A DNA stretch of 64,000 nt, taken from the NCBI RefSeq assembly GCF_018449695.1, contig NZ_JAAVUY010000019.1, positions 62,001 to 126,000 of the forward strand, in the 5' to 3' direction. The position numbers and the translations under genes are program-made. The notes beneath the pieces were generated by a model. The model had not been told where the DNA came from. It saw only the letters and a program-made list of their open reading frames with translations, and did not search any database. Positions 15,262 to 24,278 of this stretch are shown here, in pieces; position 1 is the first letter of the stretch; every line of letters begins with the position of its first letter. Source of the DNA: Bradyrhizobium sp. dw_411. GTDB lineage: Bacteria; Pseudomonadota; Alphaproteobacteria; Rhizobiales; Xanthobacteraceae.

Positions 15262-17160
15262 CTAAATCGCCACCTGCCGCCCGATCTCGACGACCTGGTC
15301 GTTGGGCAGGCTGAAGAAGTCGCTGACATGAACCGCATTGCGCTCCATCACCGCGAAGAACCGTTCCTGCCAGCCCGGCAGTCCCAGGCCGTCCTCGCGG
15401 CTGACCACCGTTTCGTGCCCAACGTAATAGGTGACATCGCCGACGTCGACCGTACAACCCAGCGATTTGCTGTTCAGGAGCAGAGCCGGAATATGCGGCC
15501 GCTCCATGAATCCAAACCGCGCCTCCGCGCGCCAGAAATTCGGCGCGACTTCCGTAAGCGCGATCCGGTTGCGCGACGACACCCAGGGCACCGGCAGGAT
15601 TTCGACGCGCAGCACGAACACATGCTCATGCAGCGCGCGGTTATGCCGGACATGCCAGATCATGACCGGCGGCGTATCCTGCGCGGTCCGGGTCAGGAAC
15701 ACCGCCGTTCCGGGCACCCGCGGTACATTGTTGGCGACAAGCCCGGCCATGAATTCCGGCACCGGGATCAATTCCTCATGCATGCGCATCGAGGTCGCGA
15801 CCGCGCCGCGATGCCAGATCCACATCACGCCATAGACGCAGATCGCGAGAACCAGCGGCACATATCCGCCCTCGGCAACCTTGGTCAAATTCGCAAGGAA
15901 GAACGCGCTGTCGACCACCAGAAAGCAAACCGCGACCGAGCCCGCCGCGAGCAGGCTCCAGTTCCAGATCTCTCGCATCGCGATAAACAGCAACGCCGAG
16001 GTCATCAGCATCGTCAACGAGACCGCGATGCCATAGGCCGCCGCCAGATTATCCGATTTGCCGAACGCGATGGTCAGTCCGACGGTCACGATCATCAATA
16101 GCCAGTTGACGACGCCGACATAGATCTGGCCATAGCCATCCGAAGAAGTCTGCTTGATCTGCAATCTTGGCAGCCAGCCCAACTGGATCGCCTGCCGCGT
16201 CATCGAGAACGCGCCGGTGATGATCGACTGGCTGGCGATGATGGTCGCGATCGTCGCCAGCACGATCAGCGGGATCAGCAGCATCGGCGGACAAAGCCGG
16301 AAGAAGATGTTGCCGTCGGTCGGCGCCCCCTCCAGCACCAACGCGGCCTGCCCGGCATAGTTCAGGATCAGGCTCGGAAACACGATGCCGAACCAGGCCA
16401 TCTTGATCGGCCCGCTGCCGAAATGCCCCATATCGGCATAGAGCGCCTCGGCGCCGGTGACACAGAGAAACACCGCGCCCAGCACCAGAAAACCGGTCGC
16501 GCCATGCGAGAACAGATAATGCAGGCCATAAAGCGGATTGAGGGCCGCGAATACGCCGGGATGCTGCACGATGCCGGCGATGCCCATCACCGCGATCACC
16601 AGAAACCACAAAAGCATGATCGGTCCGAAAAAGCGCCCGATCGCGGCGGTGCCCTGCGACTGGATCGCGAACAGCGCAAGCAGGATGGCGACCGCGGCGG
16701 GCACGACATAGGGCTGCAGCGCCGGCGTCGCCATGTTCAGTCCTTCCAGCGCCGACAGCACCGAAATCGCCGGCGTGATCGCGCCGTCGCCATAGATCAA
16801 CGCCGCGCCGAACAGGCCGACCGCGACGATGGTCGGCCGCTGTTGCTTCTTGACGCCGAGCAGCGCCATCAGCGCAAGGATGCCGCCCTCGCCGTCATTA
16901 TCGACCCGCATCGCGAACGAGACGTATTTGATCGTGGTGATGATGACCAGCGTCCACACCACCAGCGAAAGCGCGCCCAGCACCGTCGCTGGGTCCGACG
17001 GGGATGCCGCCGTGCCCAGAATGGTCTTGAACGTATAAAGCGGACTGGTGCCGATATCGCCGAACACGATGCCGAGCGCGGAGAGCGCCAGCACCGGCAT
17101 CTTGCCCTGGGGCAATTCCCGCGCCGTCTTGCCGATATCCGTAGCCTGAATGTCGCTCAC
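15262..17160 (-). CDS. kup: Kup-family low-affinity potassium uptake protein
   Basis: A 632-residue inner-membrane protein of the KUP/HAK/KT family, which takes up K+ with protons. The N-terminal signature LSALGIVFGDIGTSPLYTFKT is complete, followed by twelve predicted membrane helices and a C-terminal cytosolic domain (from about residue 450). GTG at 17160 was chosen; the TTG one codon before is the only other option, as a stop lies two codons further upstream. No ribosome site is clear. The gene faces the Nramp gene tail to tail. The 357 bp upstream (17161-17517) contain two tandem 15-bp units at 17224-17253 and no gene that I can support. Confidence 0.93.
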   Translation of the reverse strand: MSDIQATDIGKTARELPQGKMPVLALSALGIVFGDIGTSPLYTFKTILGTAASPSDPATVLGALSLVVWTLVIITTIKYVSFAMRVDNDGEGGILALMALLGVKKQQRPTIVAVGLFGAALIYGDGAITPAISVLSALEGLNMATPALQPYVVPAAVAILLALFAIQSQGTAAIGRFFGPIMLLWFLVIAVMGIAGIVQHPGVFAALNPLYGLHYLFSHGATGFLVLGAVFLCVTGAEALYADMGHFGSGPIKMAWFGIVFPSLILNYAGQAALVLEGAPTDGNIFFRLCPPMLLIPLIVLATIATIIASQSIITGAFSMTRQAIQLGWLPRLQIKQTSSDGYGQIYVGVVNWLLMIVTVGLTIAFGKSDNLAAAYGIAVSLTMLMTSALLFIAMREIWNWSLLAAGSVAVCFLVVDSAFFLANLTKVAEGGYVPLVLAICVYGVMWIWHRGAVATSMRMHEELIPVPEFMAGLVANNVPRVPGTAVFLTRTAQDTPPVMIWHVRHNRALHEHVFVLRVEILPVPWVSSRNRIALTEVAPNFWRAEARFGFMERPHIPALLLNSKSLGCTVDVGDVTYYVGHETVVSREDGLGLPGWQERFFAVMERNAVHVSDFFSLPNDQVVEIGRQVAI

Positions 17161-17517
17161 CAATGGGTCATCCGATCGGGGGATATCCTGTCTTACAAAC
17201 TATCGCGGCAGATTGCGACACCCAAACGACCGGACAGGAAACGACCGGACAGCGACCTGACCGGCGCTCGGACGCCCGCGCAAGCCACAAGGCGGCCTCT
17301 CCTCATCATCGGGGCCGTTTGATTCGCGCCAGCGCAAAGATTCGCCGTGCTGAGCTTTCGTCGCGGGAGCCCGGCTGATCGTCGTTTTCAGCCGCATCAG
17401 CAACAATCAGTCACAAAACCGTCAACATAAACCGGCGCGGGAATTTCGGGGGGCCCTGGCGGAGTCTTTTCAATGCGAACCTGCAACGGCTTCGCCCACA
17501 CGAACGGAGAAGACCAA

Positions 17518-17757
17518 ATGACCAAGATCAAAACGCTGAGCGCGGTGATCATTTTTTCCGCCGCCATTGCCACGCCCGTGTTCGCCGGAGACGTTACTCC
17601 GATAAAGCCGCATCGGACCCATCATGCCCGGGCTCACGCGGTCTATCGCGGCGCCTTCAATCAGGCGAGCGAGACCACGATTGTCACCCCGCACCGGGAC
17701 GTGTTTGGCTATGATGGCACCGAACAATACCCGCGCCTTCTCTACTCCGGAAACTAA
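17518..17757 (+). CDS. Small secreted protein (79 aa)
   Basis: ATG 17518 has GGAGAAGACCAA before it. The signal peptide is KIKTLSAVIIFSAAIATPVFAG. The mature 55 residues are rich in His, Arg and Thr (PHRTHHARAHAVYRG) and end in a Tyr-rich tail. No family is recognised; small exported proteins of this sort are common in Bradyrhizobium. A frame-truncated relative follows at 18249-18344, with its upstream DNA duplicated as well. Confidence 0.7.
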   Translation: MTKIKTLSAVIIFSAAIATPVFAGDVTPIKPHRTHHARAHAVYRGAFNQASETTIVTPHRDVFGYDGTEQYPRLLYSGN

Positions 17758-17884
17758 TGCCAGCCGGAGGACAATGGGGAGCACCTCGCAAAGAAGTGCT
17801 CCCCGTGCCCTTTGCCTGAAGCCAAACAATTCCGATTTTTTTTATAGACACCGCAAAACCGCGAATGCTTGCGCCGGTCGCATT

Positions 17885-18070
17885 GGCCTGCGCCGCGATG
17901 AGCTACGCGTCGGCAGTCAGCGGCTTCAATCCCAGTACGCGCTGATTTTGGCATCGACATCGCTTTGCTGCGGGTTCCCGGCGCCCTATCGCCGCGATGC
18001 GCCGGCAACTCCAATCCCATACACTCGTCTTCGCTTATATTGCAACCGCGCTGACGGTTGGACATTTCGA
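17885..18070 (+). pseudogene. Decayed fragment of an Nramp-related transporter
   Basis: This stretch aligns with the intact Nramp gene at about 14290-14480. Shared DNA includes CGCCGCGATG, CACGCGCTGAT versus TACGCGCTGAT, GCCCTATCGCCGC.ATGCGCCGG and CGACCGCGCTGAC versus CAACCGCGCTGAC. In protein terms one frame gives YALILASTSL and APYRRDAPA (Nramp HALIFASTSV and VPYRRYAPV) and the next gives FAYIATALTV (Nramp FAYVATALTV), so there is a frameshift between. It corresponds to residues 110-172 of the intact protein; the rest is gone. A leader (GCAAAACCGCGAATG) is also shared, at 13899 and 17853. Confidence 0.8.
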
Positions 18071-18248
18071 TGCGACGCACCGCAATTTGATACGTCGATT
18101 TGAGTCAAAAATTATCCACGAAAACCGATCACGAAATTTTTTTCGAGATCGCGGGAATTTTTTTGGGTCCTGGCCGAGTCTGATCTTTGCGAACCGGAGA
18201 TCGGTCTCGCGCGCATACGCGCTTACACGACAAAATGGGGAAGGCCAA

Positions 18249-18344
18249 ATGACCAAAATGGAAACGCCAAGTGCTGTGACAATTCTTTTTGCCGCCGTTG
18301 CCGGACCATGCGGCGATGACCGGACGCTGCGTCACGCGGGCTAA
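18249..18344 (+). pseudogene. Truncated second copy of the small secreted protein gene
   Basis: GAAGGCCAAATGACCAAAATGGAAACGCCAAG matches the start of the gene at 17518 (GAAGACCAAATGACCAAGATCAAAACGCTGAG), and the next 30 bases continue to match the signal-peptide region. After FAAVAGP the frame diverges and stops at 31 residues, without the mature part. The upstream DNA is duplicated too: 18148-18200 resembles 17440-17490 (GCGGGAATTT, CCTGGC.GAGTCT, GCGAACC). Confidence 0.75.
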
Positions 18345-18414
18345 CTCAGCCCGCCGAACACGACACAAGACACTGCAAACGACACTGCGACACGGCGCAA
18401 GCCGGTGATCCCGC

Positions 18415-18459
18415 GCGTCCTTGTATCAAGCGTCCTTGTACCAGGTGTCCTTGCACGAA
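18415..18459. repeat. Three 15-bp tandem units upstream of the porin
   Basis: GCGTCCTTGTATCAA, GCGTCCTTGTACCAG and GTGTCCTTGCACGAA follow each other directly, 52 bp before the porin start codon. The period is exactly 15 bp. Similar 15-bp periodicity occurs at 17224-17253 and 53415-53467 with different sequence. Confidence 0.85.
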
Positions 18460-18510
18460 GCAGCCTCAATCGTTTCGCGGAGATTTGTTCCGCATTTTTG
18501 GAGAACCAAA

Positions 18511-20106
18511 GTGAGAAAGACTTTATTGTCAGCCGCCGCCGTACTGGCTTTTACGGCACCGGGTCACGCCGATGAGCTATCGGATATCCGGACGCAACAG
18601 CTTATCGACCAAAATCAGGCGTTGACGAAGCGTCTTGCCGATCTCGAAAAGCGTCAGCAGAAGCTTGAAAAGACCTCCGTGGCGCAAACCCAGCCCGTCG
18701 CCGTGAAGGGCAATATCGGCGATGCCATGGCCGCCGACCTGCCCTACAAGGCGGTCGTCAAGGCTCCCCCGCCGGCGAATGACGATCTGTGCTGGCGTGG
18801 CGTTTGTCTGTACGGCAACATCGACATGGGTCTGTCTTATGAAAGCCACGGCGCTCCGCTGAGCGCTCTCGCCGGCGCCCCGCTGGACTATCTGGTCTCG
18901 AAGAATGCCGGCGGCTCGTATTTCGGCGTCGGCCCCAACCAGATGAGCAATTCGTATATCGGCTTGCGAGGCAAGCAGGAAATCGCGGATAATCTGTATG
19001 CGGTGTTCAACCTGCAGACGCTGTTCAATCCGGAAAACGGGACGAACACCAACGGCGTTGGCTCTATTGCGCAGAACAACGGATTGCCGCTGGCCTTGCA
19101 GAACTCGTACGGCGACTCGTCGAAGGCCGGACAGATGTTCAACAATGCGGCCTACGCCGGTATTAGCTCGCCGATTTACGGCACGCTCACCTACGGCCGG
19201 CAATCTGCGCTGAGCTCGGACCTGGTCGTCAACTACGATCCGATCTCCGGCTCGAACGCCTTCTCCGTGATCACCTTCCAGGGCGCAAACGGCGGTGGCG
19301 GCGACACCGAAGATCGTGTCTATGACAACTCGTTCGAATATCGGGTCAATGTCGGCCCGGTTCGCTTTGCCGTGGAAACCCAGCTTCGAAACGGCGGCAA
19401 TAGCGGCACCGGCAACGCCTTCCAGGGCAATGTCGGCTTCGACTACATGGGCCTGTCGATGGATTTCGTCGGCGGCAAAACCTATGACGCGGTGTCCTCA
19501 GCGCCCCTCAGTGCTGCGCAGGTCAGCGGTGTCGGTGGGCTGAGCACCTTCTCCGGACCTCAAGGACTGGGAGCTGTGGCCGCGACCATCTCCGACAACA
19601 CCGTGTTCCAGCTTGGCGCCAGATACACCATCGGGGCGTTCAAGTTTTTTGCCGGCTATGAGTATATCGACTACGCCAATCCGAATAACCCGCTTTCTCC
19701 CGGCGCCTTCATCATAGGCGGTTACACGGTGTTCGCGCCCAACAACACCAACTTCACGACCGACAAGGTCCTGCAGACGGTGTGGGTCGGCGGGAAATAT
19801 TCGGCCACAAAAGATCTCGATCTGACGGCGGCCTATTATCATGAAAGCCAGAACAGCTTCATCATCGGCAACGGCAGCAATCCAACGGGCACATGCAGCA
19901 GCGCGGTTTCGGCGGGCTGCAGTGGCCAACTGGATGCGGTGTCGTTTGTTGCCGATTGGCGCTTTGCGAAGCACTTCGACGCCTATGCCGGTGTGATGTG
20001 GTCGCAAGCGCGCAACGGTCTGATCAACGGCTTCCTGCTCGCTACACCGGGCGTGAGCAAAATATCGGTCTACGACCCCGGCGTAGGCCTGCGCTACCAG
20101 TTCTGA
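18511..20106 (+). CDS. Outer-membrane porin (general porin family)
   Basis: GTG 18511 is preceded by GGAGAACCAAA and begins the signal peptide RKTLLSAAAVLAFTAPGHA. The mature protein starts with a coiled-coil-like stretch (LIDQNQALTKRLADLEKRQQKLEK) and continues as a Gly/Asn/Tyr-rich beta barrel: LYGNIDMGLSYESHG, YIGLRGKQEIADNLYAVFNLQTLFNPENG, the loop-3-like YGTLTYGRQSALSSD, and the terminal strand ending in YQF, the usual C-terminal aromatic for Bam assembly. At 531 residues it is somewhat long for the family. It probably passes small solutes; specificity is not readable. Confidence 0.88.
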   Translation: MRKTLLSAAAVLAFTAPGHADELSDIRTQQLIDQNQALTKRLADLEKRQQKLEKTSVAQTQPVAVKGNIGDAMAADLPYKAVVKAPPPANDDLCWRGVCLYGNIDMGLSYESHGAPLSALAGAPLDYLVSKNAGGSYFGVGPNQMSNSYIGLRGKQEIADNLYAVFNLQTLFNPENGTNTNGVGSIAQNNGLPLALQNSYGDSSKAGQMFNNAAYAGISSPIYGTLTYGRQSALSSDLVVNYDPISGSNAFSVITFQGANGGGGDTEDRVYDNSFEYRVNVGPVRFAVETQLRNGGNSGTGNAFQGNVGFDYMGLSMDFVGGKTYDAVSSAPLSAAQVSGVGGLSTFSGPQGLGAVAATISDNTVFQLGARYTIGAFKFFAGYEYIDYANPNNPLSPGAFIIGGYTVFAPNNTNFTTDKVLQTVWVGGKYSATKDLDLTAAYYHESQNSFIIGNGSNPTGTCSSAVSAGCSGQLDAVSFVADWRFAKHFDAYAGVMWSQARNGLINGFLLATPGVSKISVYDPGVGLRYQF

Positions 20107-20135
20107 TGTAAATTCCGATTATCGGTAGCAAGAAG

Positions 20136-20194
20136 AAAGTCAGGGACATTTTGAAATCGATCTCCCGCGATTCCAGAATGTCTCTGACTTTTTT
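20136..20194. terminator. Long bidirectional terminator hairpin
   Basis: Arms 20136-20159 and 20168-20191 pair over about 24 bp with a few mismatches (AAAGTCAGGGACATTTT against AGAATGTCTCTGACTTT), followed by T6 on the plus strand. It separates the porin (plus) from the convergent MFS gene (minus) and could serve both. Confidence 0.85.
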
Positions 20195-20253
20195 GCTCTC
20201 CTTTTCGCCGGAATACGGTTGGTGCCGGCAAAGCCCGTCACCTCTCAAGTCTA

Positions 20254-21555
20254 CTAGCCGCCATCCGCCGTCGCGGTCAGGCTCCTGGGCACCAGCAGCA
20301 GTGCCGGCAGGATCATCGCGTAGACGATCGTGATTGCGATGACGCATACGGTGAAGCCGCCATAGTGATCGTAGAGATTGGTCCCGAGCACATCGCCAAA
20401 TCGCGTAACCGCGAAATAGAGACTGCCGCACATCATCAGCATCGAGCCCTGCAGGCCGCGGGGACATGACCGCATGATCAGGTCCAAATAGGCGCCGGTC
20501 GCAAGGCCGCCCATCAGGCCGATCGGAACCGCGGCGATCAGCGCCCCTGTCACCGAGTTGATGAACAGCAGCGGCACCATCTGCGGGACGGCCGCCACCG
20601 TGCCCCACAGCAGCAGCTTTTTGAGCGGAAACCGGCGGCAGAGCCATCCATAGAGGATGTAGGCCGGAATGAAGGAGGCCGCGAAGATCGCGTTCCACTG
20701 CCCCCACTGGGCGTCGGTGGCATGCAGCGCGTTCTGCAAGTGATATTGCAGCGGCGTGGTCGATCCCGGCGCGAAATTCCACAACAGCCAGATCAACAGC
20801 GCCGGATAGATCGGCCAATGGCCGAGCAGCCGTTTCATGTCCTTGAGCGGTTGACCATAGGCACTGTTCTCGACACTGACATTGTCGAACACGTCCTTTG
20901 GCTTCCACAGCGCATAGAACGCGATCGCGGCCATGATCGCCGCACCGACCAGAAACAGGATGCGGATCGCCCGATCGGGGCGCTCAGTTTCCAGCATGCC
21001 GCTGAGCACGCCGCCCATCAATAGCGCGCCGACGGTCGGGACCGACAGGAACACGTTCCACACCGCGCTGATCTGACCTGTCATCGCATGCTGCTGGCCG
21101 ATCGTCGTCGTCAGGCCCTTCTGGGCGCTGGCGACGAACAGAAACGATGCCGTGAGCAGCACGACCGCGACGATCAGCATCGAATAGGTCGTCGGCGTAA
21201 AGGCGAAGATGACATAAAGCAAAGCGGAAGTGCCGCCGAACAGCAGCATGAAGCCGCGGTCGCGCATGCCAAAGGGATTCCAGACATCGCGGATGAACCC
21301 GAACACAAAGGACAGATAGAGCGGGATCGCGGCGATGAGGCGAAAATGCGCGACCTCATGCGCTTCCAGGTGCAGGCGGTTCTTGAGCAGGAAGCTGATC
21401 GGAATATCGATCAGGCCGCCTGAGGGGTCGCCAAAGGCCAGCAGCACGATCAAGAGGCCGAGATAAAGGAAGATGGTTCGGCGCGCGGACGGCGACAAAG
21501 GGCTGGGCGAGGTTACGACGTCGATGGCGTTGTCGGCGGCACGGTCCATCGTCAT
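20254..21555 (-). CDS. Major facilitator superfamily transporter
   Basis: About 433 residues with twelve hydrophobic helices. The segment FIRDVWNPFGMRDRGFML after helix 2-3 corresponds to the conserved cytoplasmic RDxxxPxGxRRR loop of folate/biopterin-type (BT1) MFS proteins, so it may belong near that group; the substrate is not known. ATG 21555 (or 21549) is the likely start, after GAGGACAG; the frame is open to 21585. It converges with the porin over the hairpin at 20136-20194 and lies downstream of no obvious partner. Confidence 0.8.
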   Translation of the reverse strand: MTMDRAADNAIDVVTSPSPLSPSARRTIFLYLGLLIVLLAFGDPSGGLIDIPISFLLKNRLHLEAHEVAHFRLIAAIPLYLSFVFGFIRDVWNPFGMRDRGFMLLFGGTSALLYVIFAFTPTTYSMLIVAVVLLTASFLFVASAQKGLTTTIGQQHAMTGQISAVWNVFLSVPTVGALLMGGVLSGMLETERPDRAIRILFLVGAAIMAAIAFYALWKPKDVFDNVSVENSAYGQPLKDMKRLLGHWPIYPALLIWLLWNFAPGSTTPLQYHLQNALHATDAQWGQWNAIFAASFIPAYILYGWLCRRFPLKKLLLWGTVAAVPQMVPLLFINSVTGALIAAVPIGLMGGLATGAYLDLIMRSCPRGLQGSMLMMCGSLYFAVTRFGDVLGTNLYDHYGGFTVCVIAITIVYAMILPALLLVPRSLTATADGG

Positions 21556-21736
21556 GACGCGAGATCTGTCCTCTGGCGGCGGCAACGCGAGATTTTAAGG
21601 GATGGTGCGTTCCGAGCGCGGCATCGTACTGGCTTGGCGTGCGCTTTAACAGGGCTGGAGTTCTAACCGACGTCCTCTCGCCGGAGCGAGATGGTGCTCC
21701 CTCGCCCCGCCTGCGAGGAGAGGTTTAAGTTCAGCC

Positions 21737-24145
21737 CTACGCGCTTTTCGCTGCCGGCACGATGACATCATCGCCGGCATCCAGCACGACATCCGAATGG
21801 GTGTATTGGCGGAAGCTGCCGATGGCGGCGGGGCGTCCGAGCAGATAGCCCTGCACCTCGTCGCACATCTCCGCCTTGAGGAATTCCAGCTCGTCACCGG
21901 TCTCGACACCTTCGGCGAGTACCGGCAGGCCGAGGCCGCGACCGAGGCCCAACACCGCCCGCACGATGGTTGCGGCCTGTCCGTTCGAATTGACCGACTT
22001 GATGAAGGAGCGATCGATCTTGATCCGGTCGAACGGAAACGCCCGCAGGTTGGACAGCGAGGAATAGCCGGTGCCGAAATCGTCCATCGCGATCGCAACG
22101 CCCAGCGCCTTGATCTGCCGCAGCATCGCCAGCGCCCGGTTGAAATCGCGCACCAGCGCGGTTTCGGTGATCTCGATCTCGAGGCGCCGCGGCGACAAAC
22201 CAGTTTCGATCAGGACCTGATGCAGCTCCTGGAAGAAGCTCGCATTGTAGAGCTGCACGGCCGACACGTTGACCGCGATCTTCAGCGGCTGTGGCCAGGA
22301 TGCCGCCTCGCGGCATGCGGTGCGCAATACCCAATCGCCGATCTGCAGAATCGCGCCGGTTTCTTCCGCAATCGGGATGAACACCGCCGGCGAAATCTCG
22401 CCGCGGATCGGGTGCTTCCAGCGCAGCAACGCCTCGAATCCGACCACGGCGCCGGTTTTGGCGTCCTGCTGGGGCTGATACGACAGCCGCAATTCGTCGC
22501 GCGCCATCGCCAGGCGCAGATCGTGCTCGAGCAGGCGGCGCTCGCGAACCTCGGCGCCCATCCTGGCTTCGAAGAAGCGGTAAGTGTTGCGGCCTTCGGT
22601 CTTGGCGCGATACAGCGCCGTATCGGCATGCGAGAGCAGCGACTGGCGATCGGGCGCGTCGTCGGGGCAAAGCGCGATACCGATGGAGGTCGCGATGTGG
22701 CTGTCGGACGGCTCGCCCGAACCCGGCGCACGAAGCGCTTCGAGAATGGTCTCGGCAAACCGGCCGGCCGCCGCGGGATCTGCAATGTCCGGCATCACGA
22801 TGGCGAACTCGTCGCCGCCGAGGCGGGCCAGCATCTGCCGCTCGCCAAGCACCGCGGAGACGCGCGAGGCCACCAGTTGCAGCACCCTGTCGCCGGTGGC
22901 GTGACCGAACAGGTCGTTGACTTCCTTGAAGCGGTCGAGATCGAGACACAGCACCGCGAGGCGATGGCCCGGGGCCAATGCCGCGATTTCCTGATCGATC
23001 CGCGCGTTGAAATGACTGCGGTTGGGAAGCGAGGTGAGCGCGTCGTGATGCGCCAGAAAATAGATATGCTCCTCGGCGTCCTTGCGGGCCTTGAGATCGC
23101 GAACCGCGACGACGTGATGCGGACGTCCGGCAAAAACGATCGGCCGCAGGATCAATTCGACCGGCGTCAGCGAGCCGTCGCGGTGACGCAACTCCATCTC
23201 GACGGGCTGGTTCGGGCGTGACAGCAATTCGGTGCGGCCGGCCTGATCGGGAAAGCAGCTTTCGAGTGTCTTGCCGGCAAGATCAGCCGTCGTGAAACCG
23301 GTCAGGCTGGAAAAGCTCCGGTTGACCAAGACGATCATGTCGCCGTCGCACACCAGAAGTCCTTCGACCGAGGCGTCCGCAAGATCGCGCATCCGGTCGG
23401 TTTCCAATTCAGAGCGGCGATGGTCGCGGATATCGAGTACCACGGCTGCCAGCGCCAATCCGATCAGGGCTACGCTGGCGACCGCCACGCCGATCGCCAG
23501 CAATGCAGCCGGTATCGCCGATTGCGAAACCTCGATGCTCGGATAGGGAATGATCGACACCGCACCCATCGCGGTGAAGTGGTGGCTGCAGATCGCCAGC
23601 GTCAGCAGCAGCGCGCCGCCGATCTTCCACTTCTCGTGATCGCCGTGCAGCCCGACCGGCAGCGCGATAGCGCCGATGGCGACGCCGAGCACGATCGATG
23701 TGATGACAAGCACGGGATCCCAGAACACGATGCCCGCGACCTCAAACGCGGCCATGCCGGTGTAGTGCATGGCAGCTATACCGCCGGCAACAATCGCGCC
23801 ACCGATCCACGGCCCGTGACGCCAGTCCGGCGTGAGCGACACGGCGAGACCCGCACCGGTCAGCCCGATGGCGGCGACCAGCGACAGCAGGGTTAACGTA
23901 ATATTGTAGCCGCTCGGAATGCCCGGCGTGAACGCGAGCATCGCGACGAAATGCGTCGCCCAGATGCCGAAGCCGGTGGATATCGCAGATACCGCAATCC
24001 AAAGGCTTCGCATGCGTCCCTGGGATTTGCGGGCATGACGAAGCAGGTTGATCGCGGTAACCGACGCCAGCACGCAGATGAATGCCGCGAGGCCGACGAG
24101 CCTCAAATCATGCTCGGTGGCGATGCAATTGTAGACCTTCAACAT
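21737..24145 (-). CDS. MHYT-PAS-GGDEF-EAL bifunctional c-di-GMP protein
   Basis: This membrane protein of 802 residues begins with a seven-helix MHYT sensor (repeated WATHFVAML, MHYTGMAAF, SHHFTAMGA, proposed to bind a metal and sense O2, CO or NO). A PAS domain follows (ASVEGLLVCDGDMIVLVNRSF), then a diguanylate cyclase with an intact RLGGDEF active site, then a phosphodiesterase with intact FEALLRWKHP, ETALVRDF, and DDFGTGYSS motifs. Both catalytic sites look complete, so the protein could make or degrade c-di-GMP depending on the signal. The ATG at 24145 begins the MHYT unit directly; the open frame upstream to 24310 has no family character. It stands alone between a transporter and the DUF1501 gene. 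Confidence 0.93.
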   Translation of the reverse strand: MLKVYNCIATEHDLRLVGLAAFICVLASVTAINLLRHARKSQGRMRSLWIAVSAISTGFGIWATHFVAMLAFTPGIPSGYNITLTLLSLVAAIGLTGAGLAVSLTPDWRHGPWIGGAIVAGGIAAMHYTGMAAFEVAGIVFWDPVLVITSIVLGVAIGAIALPVGLHGDHEKWKIGGALLLTLAICSHHFTAMGAVSIIPYPSIEVSQSAIPAALLAIGVAVASVALIGLALAAVVLDIRDHRRSELETDRMRDLADASVEGLLVCDGDMIVLVNRSFSSLTGFTTADLAGKTLESCFPDQAGRTELLSRPNQPVEMELRHRDGSLTPVELILRPIVFAGRPHHVVAVRDLKARKDAEEHIYFLAHHDALTSLPNRSHFNARIDQEIAALAPGHRLAVLCLDLDRFKEVNDLFGHATGDRVLQLVASRVSAVLGERQMLARLGGDEFAIVMPDIADPAAAGRFAETILEALRAPGSGEPSDSHIATSIGIALCPDDAPDRQSLLSHADTALYRAKTEGRNTYRFFEARMGAEVRERRLLEHDLRLAMARDELRLSYQPQQDAKTGAVVGFEALLRWKHPIRGEISPAVFIPIAEETGAILQIGDWVLRTACREAASWPQPLKIAVNVSAVQLYNASFFQELHQVLIETGLSPRRLEIEITETALVRDFNRALAMLRQIKALGVAIAMDDFGTGYSSLSNLRAFPFDRIKIDRSFIKSVNSNGQAATIVRAVLGLGRGLGLPVLAEGVETGDELEFLKAEMCDEVQGYLLGRPAAIGSFRQYTHSDVVLDAGDDVIVPAAKSA

Positions 24146-24278
24146 CGGACGGCTCCGCAACGACGGAGAAAGCTCCGACACTGCGAGCACTAGCCGCCAC
24201 TCTGTGAAGGTCGCGTGAAATTTTGCGGTTAAGCAAATCCTAGCCCAATTACCGGGCACACATCTGTAAGTGTACGTT

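Noticed and set aside
14116..16101. A 661-residue plus-strand open frame across the Nramp and kup genes
   Set aside because: It is out of frame with Nramp and antisense to kup; composition is typical of a GC-rich shadow and it would need to span both well-supported genes.
17163..17378. A 71-residue plus-strand frame in the gap after kup
   Set aside because: The start coincides with the reverse of the kup start region, composition is random-like, and the stretch carries a small tandem repeat.
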